Shown piece by piece: positions 16,244-23,819 of a DNA stretch of 64,000 bases (position 1 is the first letter of the stretch; each line of letters begins with the position of its first letter). The translations under genes and the position numbers were made by a program. The stretch lies in contig NZ_CP109592.1 of the NCBI RefSeq assembly GCF_036250675.1, positions 8,184,001 through 8,248,000 of the forward strand, written 5' to 3'. Source of the stretch: Streptomyces sp. NBC_01689 (GTDB taxonomy: Bacteria > Actinomycetota > Actinomycetes > Streptomycetales > Streptomycetaceae). The notes under the pieces were generated by a model, which had not been told where the DNA came from, searched no databases, and was given only the letters and a program-made list of their open reading frames with translations.

Positions 16244-16302
16244 CCACTTCCCGGTGCCGGGCGGACCCGCCCGGAACGCCCCGATCATCGAGTGAGGAGG
16301 CC

Positions 16303-18861
16303 ATGCGTACACCCCGTACAACCCCCGCACCCGGCACCGAGTCGCCGTCCCGCACTCCGGCGCGGGGCCGCCGTGCCCACGCCCGACCGCCCGCCGACGA
16401 GTACGGCGACCTCGACGAGGACGCCCGCGCGAGGGAGGGCGGGACAGCCTCCCGGCCCGACGCGGTCCCACGACGCGCGGCTCGATGGAGTCCGCGTCCC
16501 CGCACCGTACGGGCCAAGATCATCTGCCTGTTGATGGTGCCGGTCGTCTCCCTGTTCGCCCTGTGGGCGTACGCCACGGTGACCACGGCCCAGGACGTCG
16601 CGCGACTGAGACAGCTGCAACGCGTGGACTCCATGATCCGTGTGCCGATCGACGCCGCCGTCACCGCGCTGCAGACCGAACGGACGGTTTCCGTCCGGTA
16701 CGCGACCGACCCTCGATCCGAGCGGCGGGGAGACCTCACGACCCTCGCCGCGCGCACCGACCGCGCGGTGGCGAAACTACGGCTGGGCGACCAGAACACC
16801 GTCGCCGACGGAGCCGACCTGCCCAACGGGGTGGCCGGCCGCCTCGGCTCCTTCGTCACCGCGGCGGAGAACCTGCGCACACTGCGCGGCGCCGTACGGG
16901 AACGCCGGACCGGCTGGGACGACGCCTACGGGGAGTACACCAAGGTCATTTCGTCGGCCTTCGCCGTGACGGGCGCCCTCACCAGCGTCCAGGACCCGGG
17001 TCCGGGGTCCGAGGCGCGCGTGCTCCTCGAGTTCTCCCGGGCGGGCGAGGCACTCGCCCAGGAGGACGCGGTGCTGTCCGGCGCACGGCTCGCGGGCACG
17101 CTCGACGGTCGACGGCTGCGGCTGTTCACCGAGGCCGTCGCCACCCGCCGTGCACTGACCGACGCGTCCGTAGTGGACCTGAGGGGAACCGAACAGGCCT
17201 TCTGGCAGGACCTCATGAGCGGGAGCGCGTACACGGACGTGGGCGCCGTCGAGGACCGGGCGCTCGCGTCCCGACCGGGGGCCGCCGCCCTCGCCGCCGC
17301 GCCGGAGACGGACTGGAACGCGTCCCACGCGCGCGTACGCGACGCCATGCGCACCATCGGGGCCGACGCGGGCCGAGGCGTCGAAGGCCGCGCCTACCCG
17401 TTGACCCACGGTCTGCGGACGCCCGCCGGCGCCGCCGTGCTGTTCGGGCTCGCCGCCGTCGCCGCGTCACTCGTCATCTCCGTGCGCATCGGCCGCGGTC
17501 TGGTCGTCGAACTGGTGGCCCTGCGTAACAGCGCCCTAGAGATCGCCCGGCGCAAACTCCCCGACGCCATGCGCAAACTGCGCGCGGGCGAGGAGATCGA
17601 CGTCCGGGCCGAGGCGCCGCCGGGGCCGCCCGCCGAGGACGAGACCGGTCAGGTCGCGGAGGCCCTGGGCACCGTCCACCGGGCCGCCCTGCGTGCCGCG
17701 GTCGAACGCGCGGAACTCGCGAGCGGCATCTCGGGGGTCTTCGTCAATCTCGCTCGCCGCAGCCAAGTGCTCGTGCATCGCCAACTGAGCCTGCTGGACA
17801 GCATGGAGCGCCGGTCCGACGACCCGGACGAGCTGGGCGACCTCTTCAGGCTCGACCACCTCACCACCCGTATGCGGCGCCACGCGGAGAACCTCATCAT
17901 TTTGTCGGGCGCGGCTCCCGGCCGGGCCTGGCGCCTGCCGGTCCCGCTCACGAACGTGGTCCGTGCGGCCGTGTCCGAGATCGAGGACTACGCGCGCGTG
18001 GAGGTGCGGCAGTTCCCGGAGACGTCCGTCGTCGGCGCCGCCGTCGCCGACCTCACCCACCTCCTGGCGGAACTCGTGGAGAACGCCGCGCAGTTCTCGC
18101 CGCCGCACACCCATGTCCGTATCACCGGCGAGGCGGTCGGCAACGGCTTCGCCCTGGAGGTCGAGGACCGCGGCCTCGGCATGGGCAAGGAAACGCTCGA
18201 CGAGGCCAATCGGCGCATCGAGGAGACCGAGACGCTCGACCTGTCCGACAGCGACCGGCTCGGTCTCTTCGTGGTCAGCAGGCTCGCCGCCCGGCACGAC
18301 ATCAAGGTGCATCTGCGGACCTCGCCCTACGGAGGCACCACCGCGGTCGTGCTCCTCCCTACGGCACTCCTGCAGGCGGGTTCGGCGGAACGGTCCCCCA
18401 GTGAGGCGGACACCGAAGGTCCCAAGGAACGGGGGTACGCGCGCGTGCCGGCGGCCCCCGAGAGCGAGACCGTCCTCCAGGCGCCCGTTGAGCGGCCCGT
18501 TCTCGTGGCCCCCGTGCGGACGTCCGCTGAGGCCCCCGCGGGCCCGGCCCCCGAAACACCGCCCCCTGGAGTCACCGCCTTGCGGCCGCACCGCCCTCCG
18601 GAGGATTCGGACGGTGACGACAGCCTTCCCAGGCGCGTACGGCAGGCCAGCCTCGCACCCCAACTGCGCGAACAGCGCCCCGAGGAGCCGGTGCATGTGC
18701 CCGGTCCCCGGCGCGAGGACACCCGCACCCCCGAACTCGTACGGGACCGGATGACCGCCTACCGCGACGGCTGGGCGCGCGGCAGCGGCCGGACCTCCGG
18801 TCCCGGCGGCACCACGGCCCCCGACGCGGGTGGCGACAGCGGCGAAGGAGACCCCGCATGA
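16303..18861 (+). CDS. cvnA: Conservon sensor histidine-kinase-like protein CvnA, with nitrate/nitrite-sensing (NIT) domain
   Basis: 852 aa from the ATG at 16303 (MRTPRTTPAPGTESPS), with GAGGAGG just upstream. After a charged N-terminal tail come TM1 (about 70-92, KIICLLMVPVVSLFALWAYA), an extracytoplasmic helical NIT-type domain (about 95-370) and TM2 (about 376-393). A HAMP-like linker, a dimerisation region and a HATPase_c domain follow (N box ELVENAAQFSP near 589, G1 DRGLGMG near 626). The tail from about 690 to the end is Pro/Glu-rich and disordered. CvnA proteins form a complex with CvnB-D that resembles eukaryotic GPCR/G-protein modules and controls development and secondary metabolism in Streptomyces. 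The stop overlaps cvnB. Confidence 0.93.
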   Translation: MRTPRTTPAPGTESPSRTPARGRRAHARPPADEYGDLDEDARAREGGTASRPDAVPRRAARWSPRPRTVRAKIICLLMVPVVSLFALWAYATVTTAQDVARLRQLQRVDSMIRVPIDAAVTALQTERTVSVRYATDPRSERRGDLTTLAARTDRAVAKLRLGDQNTVADGADLPNGVAGRLGSFVTAAENLRTLRGAVRERRTGWDDAYGEYTKVISSAFAVTGALTSVQDPGPGSEARVLLEFSRAGEALAQEDAVLSGARLAGTLDGRRLRLFTEAVATRRALTDASVVDLRGTEQAFWQDLMSGSAYTDVGAVEDRALASRPGAAALAAAPETDWNASHARVRDAMRTIGADAGRGVEGRAYPLTHGLRTPAGAAVLFGLAAVAASLVISVRIGRGLVVELVALRNSALEIARRKLPDAMRKLRAGEEIDVRAEAPPGPPAEDETGQVAEALGTVHRAALRAAVERAELASGISGVFVNLARRSQVLVHRQLSLLDSMERRSDDPDELGDLFRLDHLTTRMRRHAENLIILSGAAPGRAWRLPVPLTNVVRAAVSEIEDYARVEVRQFPETSVVGAAVADLTHLLAELVENAAQFSPPHTHVRITGEAVGNGFALEVEDRGLGMGKETLDEANRRIEETETLDLSDSDRLGLFVVSRLAARHDIKVHLRTSPYGGTTAVVLLPTALLQAGSAERSPSEADTEGPKERGYARVPAAPESETVLQAPVERPVLVAPVRTSAEAPAGPAPETPPPGVTALRPHRPPEDSDGDDSLPRRVRQASLAPQLREQRPEEPVHVPGPRREDTRTPELVRDRMTAYRDGWARGSGRTSGPGGTTAPDAGGDSGEGDPA

Positions 18862-19319
18862 TTCAGGACCCGAGCCCGCGGGCCGCCCAGAGATCCGGCG
18901 AACTCGACTGGCTGCTGGACGACCTGGTGCTCCGTGTGGCCGAAGTACGGCACGCGGTGGTGCTGTCGAACGACGGGCTGGCGGTGGGCGCCTCCACCGG
19001 TCTCCTCCGCGCAGACGCCGAGCATCTGGCCGCCGTCGCCTCCGGATTCCACAGCCTGGCGAAGGGCGCGGGCCGTCACTTCGGTGCCGGAGGCGTTCGC
19101 CAGACGCTGGTCGAGATGGACGACGGCTTCCTGCTCGTGGCGGCGGCGGGCGACGGCTCGTGTCTCTCCGTCCTCACCGCCGCGACCGCCGACATCGGGC
19201 TGGTGGCCTACGAGATGGCACGGCTGGTCAAACGGGTCGGCGAACATCTCCACGCACCTCCGCGCGCGGCTTCCCAGCCACCCGTCGCCGGATCCGCCGA
19301 GGAAGGCCGATACGGATGA
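18858..19319 (+). CDS. cvnB: Roadblock/LC7-domain protein CvnB
   Basis: 153 aa. The ATG overlaps the cvnA stop (ATGA), with AAGGAG seven bases upstream. The roadblock/LC7 fold is clear: ELDWLLDDLVLRVAEVRHAV, then LSNDGLAVGAS, then SGFHSLAKGAGRHFGAGG and SLAKG-type helices, to about residue 130, followed by a Pro/Ala-rich tail. In conservons CvnB is thought to regulate or scaffold the small GTPase CvnD. It closely resembles the second roadblock protein at 21310. Confidence 0.94.
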   Translation: MIQDPSPRAAQRSGELDWLLDDLVLRVAEVRHAVVLSNDGLAVGASTGLLRADAEHLAAVASGFHSLAKGAGRHFGAGGVRQTLVEMDDGFLLVAAAGDGSCLSVLTAATADIGLVAYEMARLVKRVGEHLHAPPRAASQPPVAGSAEEGRYG

Positions 19320-19711
19320 GCGAGGGGACGGCGGGCAGCCAGTGGTACGACAACGAGGCAGGGCCCCTCGTCCGTCCGTACGCGATGACGGGCGGCCGCA
19401 CCCAAGCCGGGCCCACGGGGGCGCACTTCGACCTGATCGCCCTGGTGACCCTCGTCACGGACGCAGCCGACGCGGACGACGACTCGTTGCTCGGGCCGGA
19501 GCACCGCCACCTCATCGACCTGTGCCGGACCGAGACGCAGTCGGTCGCCGAGCTCGCCGCGGACACCGACCTTCCGGTGGGTGTGGTCAGGGTGCTGCTG
19601 GGCGACCTGCTGGAACGCGGTCGTATCACGGTCAGCCGCCCGGTGCCGCCCGCGCAACTGCCCGACGAGCGGATCCTCCATGAGGTGATCGCAGGGCTGA
19701 GGGCGCTCTAG
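19316..19711 (+). CDS. cvnC: DUF742 winged-helix protein CvnC
   Basis: 131 aa. The ATG at 19316 overlaps the cvnB stop by four bases. DUF742 landmarks are LVRPYAMTGGRT near residue 20, LIALVTLV, EHRHLIDLCRTETQSVAELA and PVGVVRVLLGDLLERGRI, ending with RILHEVIAGLRAL. This is a MarR-like winged helix found only next to roadblock and GTPase genes in actinobacteria. It is presumed to be an adaptor in the Cvn complex. Confidence 0.94.
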   Translation: MSEGTAGSQWYDNEAGPLVRPYAMTGGRTQAGPTGAHFDLIALVTLVTDAADADDDSLLGPEHRHLIDLCRTETQSVAELAADTDLPVGVVRVLLGDLLERGRITVSRPVPPAQLPDERILHEVIAGLRAL

Positions 19712-19834
19712 ATGAACGATGTCGGCCCGGCCCGTAACCGCTTGCGCCCACTTCCGGGCGCCGAACAGCCGAGAGACGGTCGCAACGCTCCATTTGTGGT
19801 CCGTTCCTTCGCGAGGGAGCCGCAGTTGCCATGA
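19712..19834 (+). CDS. Possible 40-aa small protein between cvnC and cvnD
   Basis: The ATG at 19712 begins directly after the cvnC stop, with GAGGG about eight bases upstream. The frame stays open for 40 codons (MNDVGPARNRLRPLPGAEQP, later FVVRSFAREPQLP) to a TGA at 19832-19834. It fills part of an unusually long 251-bp gap in an otherwise overlapping operon. No homologue is recognised and the amino acid composition is not diagnostic, so it may equally be leader sequence of cvnD. Confidence 0.25.
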   Translation: MNDVGPARNRLRPLPGAEQPRDGRNAPFVVRSFAREPQLP

Positions 19835-19962
19835 TGCTGACTTCACCCACCCGCAGACATGTACCGAACGCACCGAAGCGCCCGCCCCGCACCTGGGTCC
19901 CGTCCCATCGTGCGCGGACGGGTCACGCCGACCTGTGTCGGCACTCCCGAGGGAAGTGATCG

Positions 19963-20568
19963 ATGGTCACCGAGAACTCCGACGCCTCGGCCGCCGAGTC
20001 GTCCGCGCTGGCCCTGAAGATCCTGGTCGCCGGCGGGTTCGGCGTGGGAAAGACCACCCTGGTGGGCGCGGTCAGCGAGATCCGACCGCTGCGCACCGAG
20101 GAACTGCTCAGCGAGGCGGGCCAGTCGGTGGACGACACCGAGGGGGTGGACCGCAAATCCACGACCACCGTCGCCATGGACTTCGGCCGCATCACCATCC
20201 GCTCCGGCCTCTCCCTCTACCTCTTCGGCACCCCCGGCCAGGACCGGTTCTGGTTCCTGTGGGACGAGTTGTCTCTGGGCGCGCTCGGCGCCGTCGTCCT
20301 CGCCGACACCCGGCGACTCGAGGACTGCTTCCCGGCGGTGGACTACTTCGAGCACCGGCACATCCCGTTCGTGGTAGCCGTCAACTGCTTCGCGGGCGCC
20401 CGGGCCTACGGAGCCCAGGACGTGTCCCGCGCCCTCGACCTCGACCGGGGCACGCCGGTGGTGCTCTGTGACGCCCGTGACCGCGATTCCGGGAAGGAGG
20501 TACTGATCCGCCTGGTGGAGTATGCCGGGCGGGTGCACACCGCCCGACTGCTCGACTCCGTCGGCTGA
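19963..20568 (+). CDS. cvnD: Conservon small GTP-binding protein CvnD
   Basis: 201 aa from the ATG at 19963 (MVTENSDASAAESSALALK), preceded by GAGGGAAG. G1 P-loop GGFGVGKTT (about residues 24-32), switch regions around DDTEGVDRKSTTTVAMDFGR, G3-like FGTPGQDRFWFLWDEL, and VVAVNCF in the NKxD position. The G4 lysine/aspartate is not conserved, as is usual in this family (ATP_bind_1 / Gln-type GTPase). It should be the output switch of the Cvn complex. It starts 251 bp after cvnC, unlike the overlapping upstream genes, so it may have a separate promoter or processing. Confidence 0.93.
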   Translation: MVTENSDASAAESSALALKILVAGGFGVGKTTLVGAVSEIRPLRTEELLSEAGQSVDDTEGVDRKSTTTVAMDFGRITIRSGLSLYLFGTPGQDRFWFLWDELSLGALGAVVLADTRRLEDCFPAVDYFEHRHIPFVVAVNCFAGARAYGAQDVSRALDLDRGTPVVLCDARDRDSGKEVLIRLVEYAGRVHTARLLDSVG

Positions 20569-20788
20569 CACCGGGGACGCGGGAGCCGTCGGGACGCCGG
20601 AGACACCGCGTTTCATGGACGTCTGCGGAACTCACGGACGAGGGGCCCAGGGGGCGTTGTCCGGGGCACGCGGCCGTCGCGTCGAGGCGACGCCCGCGTA
20701 CCCAGCGAGGGGCGTGGTGGCGCGGTGCCCCGGCGACTCGACCGGAAGGTACCGCTCTCACCGTGGGCCCGATCCGAACGACTCCTCG

Positions 20789-21217
20789 CTAGCCCGCCAA
20801 CGCGGAGAAGGCGACGGCCTTGTCGATGCGTACGCGGACGAGGAGTTCACCCGGCACACCGTTGCGTTTCCCGAACTCCTCGGCCCGGTCCTCACCCATG
20901 TAGCGCCCACCGATGCGGGCGGCCCACTGACGCAACTCCTCCGGATCCTCGGACAGTTCGGCCCGTCCCTCCAGCACCACGAAGGCGAACGGAGGCCGGT
21001 CGTCGTCCACGCAGAGGGCGACTCGGCCGTCACGGGCCAGGTTCCGTCCCTTCACCGTCTCCTTCCCGGTGTTGAAGACCAGGTCGTCGCCGTCCAGCAG
21101 GAACCAGATCGGTGCCACATGTGGGCTGCCGTCCGCCCGGACGGTCGACAATTTCGCGGTGCGGGTCCCCTCAGAGACGAAGGCCCGCCATTGCTCGTCG
21201 GTCATCTTCTGTGCCAT
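20789..21217 (-). CDS. PPOX-class (pyridoxamine-5'-phosphate-oxidase-fold) F420- or flavin-binding protein
   Basis: 142 aa from the ATG at 21217 (MAQKMTDEQWRAFVSEGTRT), with GGAGG eight bases upstream. The split-barrel fold is indicated by KLSTVRADGSPHVAPIWFLL, DDLVFNTGKETVKGRNLARD, and RVALCVDDDRPPFAFVVLEG. This layout is typical of the actinobacterial PPOX-class F420-dependent family, cytoplasmic dimers that reduce or sequester small cofactors. It sits antisense between the conservon and a second roadblock gene, divergent from the latter, so a regulatory link is possible but unproven. Confidence 0.87.
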   Translation of the reverse strand: MAQKMTDEQWRAFVSEGTRTAKLSTVRADGSPHVAPIWFLLDGDDLVFNTGKETVKGRNLARDGRVALCVDDDRPPFAFVVLEGRAELSEDPEELRQWAARIGGRYMGEDRAEEFGKRNGVPGELLVRVRIDKAVAFSALAG

Positions 21218-21309
21218 GCCACCATCCTCCTTGCCCGGAGGGCGGCCGTGGTGAAGGCTGGCTGGTCGAATCCTCCGCACAGGAGGAGTCACCACACGGG
21301 GAGACGGAC

Positions 21310-21723
21310 ATGGAGCAGAACACAAAACTCGGCTGGCTGCTGGACGATCTGACCGAACGGGTCGAACACGTGCGCCATGCGCTGGTGCTCTCCAACGACG
21401 GGCTGGTCACCGGCGCGAGCAAGGGACTTCGGCGCGAGGACGCCGAACACCTGGCGGCGGTCTCGTCGGGTCTGCACAGTCTGGCCAAGGGCTCCGGCCG
21501 GCACTTCGGCGCCGGTCAGGTACGCCAGACGATGATCGAGTTCGACGAAGCGGTGCTCTTCGTCACCGCGGCGGGCGACGGCAGCTGCCTGTGCGTCCTC
21601 AGCGCCGCGGAGGCCGACATCGGTCAGGTCGCGTACGAGATGACCCTGCTGGTGAACCGTGTCGGTGAACACCTCCGAGTGGACACACGTCAGCCGGAAC
21701 GATCACCTACACGGGACTCCTGA
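21310..21723 (+). CDS. Second roadblock/LC7-domain protein (CvnB paralogue)
   Basis: 137 aa from the ATG at 21310 (MEQNTKLGWLLDDLTERVEH), preceded by GGGGAGA. It shares most residues with CvnB encoded at 18858: LSNDGLVTGASKGL, SGLHSLAKGSGRHFGAGQVR, GDGSCLCVLSAAEADIGQVAYEM. It carries no sensor kinase, DUF742 or GTPase gene of its own, so it is an orphan roadblock protein probably arising from duplication within this locus. It might exchange with CvnB in the Cvn complex. A DUF6397 gene follows 125 bp downstream. Confidence 0.92.
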   Translation: MEQNTKLGWLLDDLTERVEHVRHALVLSNDGLVTGASKGLRREDAEHLAAVSSGLHSLAKGSGRHFGAGQVRQTMIEFDEAVLFVTAAGDGSCLCVLSAAEADIGQVAYEMTLLVNRVGEHLRVDTRQPERSPTRDS

Positions 21724-21749
21724 CCTGCGAGGACGTGCCCGCCGTGGAG

Positions 21750-21758
21750 TTATCCACA
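21750..21758 (+). promoter_or_regulatory. Single perfect DnaA-box-like 9-mer
   Basis: TTATCCACA lies in the gap between the second roadblock gene and the DUF6397 gene. A single box is not an origin. It could tie the downstream gene to DnaA or be fortuitous. Confidence 0.4.
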
Positions 21759-21848
21759 GGCCCGCCACGAACTCTTCCGATCCGGCTACGGTTTTTCCCG
21801 AGGCGAGCGCACACGGCGCGAGCACCGCACTCCACGGGGGAGACCGTC

Positions 21849-22910
21849 ATGTCAGGCAACACCGTCACCCAGTCCGTCACATGGTCGCTCGCCCGCGCGG
21901 CCCGGGAGCTCGATCTCCGGCGCGGCGAGTTCGACCTGGCCGTGCATCTCGGATACGTACGCACCGTCCCCGACGAAGGGGGAGCGGGCCGCCGGGTCAC
22001 CCGGGCGGAGATCGACCGCGTGCGGTCCCAGGAAGGCTTCCCCGAAGCGCTGAGGGAGCGGGTCAAGGCCGTGGGTACGACGGAGGGTGCCGCCCTCATG
22101 GGCGTCTCCACCGCCAGGTTCACGCGCCTCGCCCGCCTGGGCCTGGTGGTGCCGGTGAAGTTCTATGTGAACCGTTACAGGGCCGTGGTCTGGCTCTATC
22201 TGGCCGAGGAGCTGCGCCGCTTCCCGGCCGAGAGGCAGAACGTCCCGCTGCTCAGGGGCCGTATGCCCGAGGGACTGCGCGACCAGCTGGGGGCGGGCCT
22301 GGACCTCCGGCCCCGCAACTGGCGCGGACGGCACATGGGATTCCTGCTGCGCCAGGCCGAGGACCCCTGGGCCAGGGCGGCGGTCGTGGCCTCGCTGCTC
22401 GAACCCGCCCAGCTGGCCGAGGTGATCAGGGATCCGTACGAGCGTGCCTGCCTGAACCGCTTCCGTCCCGAACGACCCGGGCACGGCGCGCCGGACTCGC
22501 CCGCCGCGTACCTCGTCTCCCGGATCATGACGGCCGACGACCCCGACGAGATCAGCTGGCTCCGCGCCGACCTCGGTCACGCCGTCGCCGAAGCCCGGGA
22601 GGCACACCCCGCTCCGCGTCCCACCCCGAGGGCCCGAACCGGCGTCGTCCCGGAACCGGCGGGGCCGTCCGCGGAGGAACACCCCACGGTGCCGGGCTCT
22701 CCACCGGTTCCCGTCGCCGAGGCCGCCGCCTTCGCTCCGACCGGCTCAGTCTCGGGACCCGTAGCCGCGGTACGCGCCGTCGCGGTGCCGATCCTGTCCC
22801 CGACGGTCGTCCCGCGCTCCGAGACGGTCCTGCCTGAGAACCCGCCCGAGCCCGGGGAGGACGGGCGACCGCGGGGCCTGTTCGGGTGGCTGCGCCGCAG
22901 AGACGCCTGA
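21849..22910 (+). CDS. DUF6397-type Streptomyces protein
   Basis: 353 aa from the ATG at 21849 (MSGNTVTQSVTWSLARAARE), with GGGGGAG upstream. The N-terminal 245 residues contain two helix-turn-helix-like segments (LARAARELDLRRGEFDLAVH and GTTEGAALMGVSTARFTRLA), suggesting a DNA- or protein-binding helical fold related to MerR/excisionase-like domains. The last 100 residues are Pro/Ala-rich and disordered, ending FGWLRRRDA. It matches a Streptomyces-restricted family whose function is unknown, and the family name is from memory. No transmembrane helix. It is probably transcribed on its own promoter in the preceding 125-bp gap. Confidence 0.7.
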   Translation: MSGNTVTQSVTWSLARAARELDLRRGEFDLAVHLGYVRTVPDEGGAGRRVTRAEIDRVRSQEGFPEALRERVKAVGTTEGAALMGVSTARFTRLARLGLVVPVKFYVNRYRAVVWLYLAEELRRFPAERQNVPLLRGRMPEGLRDQLGAGLDLRPRNWRGRHMGFLLRQAEDPWARAAVVASLLEPAQLAEVIRDPYERACLNRFRPERPGHGAPDSPAAYLVSRIMTADDPDEISWLRADLGHAVAEAREAHPAPRPTPRARTGVVPEPAGPSAEEHPTVPGSPPVPVAEAAAFAPTGSVSGPVAAVRAVAVPILSPTVVPRSETVLPENPPEPGEDGRPRGLFGWLRRRDA

Positions 22911-22933
22911 CGGCGCGGCAGTTCGCGGCCTGG

Positions 22934-23800
22934 CTACAGCGCCCGGAACAGACCTTCCTGGACGACGGAGACGAGCAGTCGTCCCTTCCGGTCGTAGATG
23001 CGCCCGCGGGCCAGCCCTCGACCGCCGGTCGCGATGGGCGACTCCTGGTCGTACAGGAACCACTCGTCCGCCCGGAACGGCCGGTGGAACCACATGGCGT
23101 GATCGAGCGAGGCCATGTCGAAACCACGCGGACCCCACAACGGTTCCACCGGAATACGGACGGCGTCCAGAAGGGTCATGTCACTCGCGTACGTGAGAGC
23201 ACAGGTGTGCACGAGAGGGTCGTCGCCCAGCGGCCCCACGGCCCTCATCCACACGGCGCTGCGCGGCTCCGCGTCCTTGATCTCGTCCGGCGTCCAGCGC
23301 AGCCGGTCCACGTACCGGATGTCGAACGGCTGGCGGCGCGCCATGCGTTCCAACGCCTCCGGCAGCGTGCCCAGGTGCTGGGAGATCTCCTGCGGCAGCG
23401 TCGGCAGCGACTCGGGGTCGGGGACCTCCCGGGCCGGCGGCAACTGATGCTCGAAGGTTCCTTCCTCAGGCTTGTGAAAGGAGGCGGTCAGATTGAAGAT
23501 CGTGCGTCCCTGCTGCACGGCGGTGACCCGCCGGGTGGTGAAAGAGCGCCCGTCCCGGACCCGTTCGACCTGGTACACGATCGGCACGCCCGGCCTGCCC
23601 GGCCGAAGGAAGTACGCGTGCAGCGAGTGCACCGGCCGGTCGCCCTCGGTGGTGCGCCCGGCGGCGACCAGCGCCTGGCCCGCCACCTGGCCACCGAAGA
23701 CACGCTGCAGTGACTCGTCGGGGCTGCGGCCCCGGAAGATGTTGACCTCGATCTTCTCCAGGTCGAGCAGGTCGACGAGTCTCTCGGCTGGGTTCGTCAT
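22934..23800 (-). CDS. tesB: Acyl-CoA thioesterase II
   Basis: 288 aa from the ATG at 23800 (MTNPAERLVDLLDLEKIEVN), preceded by AGGAG. Double hot-dog fold thioesterase that hydrolyses medium and long acyl-CoAs to free acids and CoA. Landmarks are RGRSPDESLQRVFGGQVAGQ in the first hot-dog and the second-domain active-site segments ASLDHAMWFHRPF (Asp) and VSVVQEGLFR (Gln). Length agrees with E. coli TesB (286 aa). It lies 19 bp downstream of the helicase gene on the same strand, so the two are probably co-transcribed; this pairing has no obvious functional logic. Confidence 0.94.
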   Translation of the reverse strand: MTNPAERLVDLLDLEKIEVNIFRGRSPDESLQRVFGGQVAGQALVAAGRTTEGDRPVHSLHAYFLRPGRPGVPIVYQVERVRDGRSFTTRRVTAVQQGRTIFNLTASFHKPEEGTFEHQLPPAREVPDPESLPTLPQEISQHLGTLPEALERMARRQPFDIRYVDRLRWTPDEIKDAEPRSAVWMRAVGPLGDDPLVHTCALTYASDMTLLDAVRIPVEPLWGPRGFDMASLDHAMWFHRPFRADEWFLYDQESPIATGGRGLARGRIYDRKGRLLVSVVQEGLFRAL

Positions 23801-23819
23801 GCGTGGGATTCTCCTGTGC

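Noticed and set aside
21750..21758. Replication origin suggested by TTATCCACA
   Set aside because: Only one box and no dnaA/dnaN neighbourhood; Streptomyces oriC has many clustered boxes.
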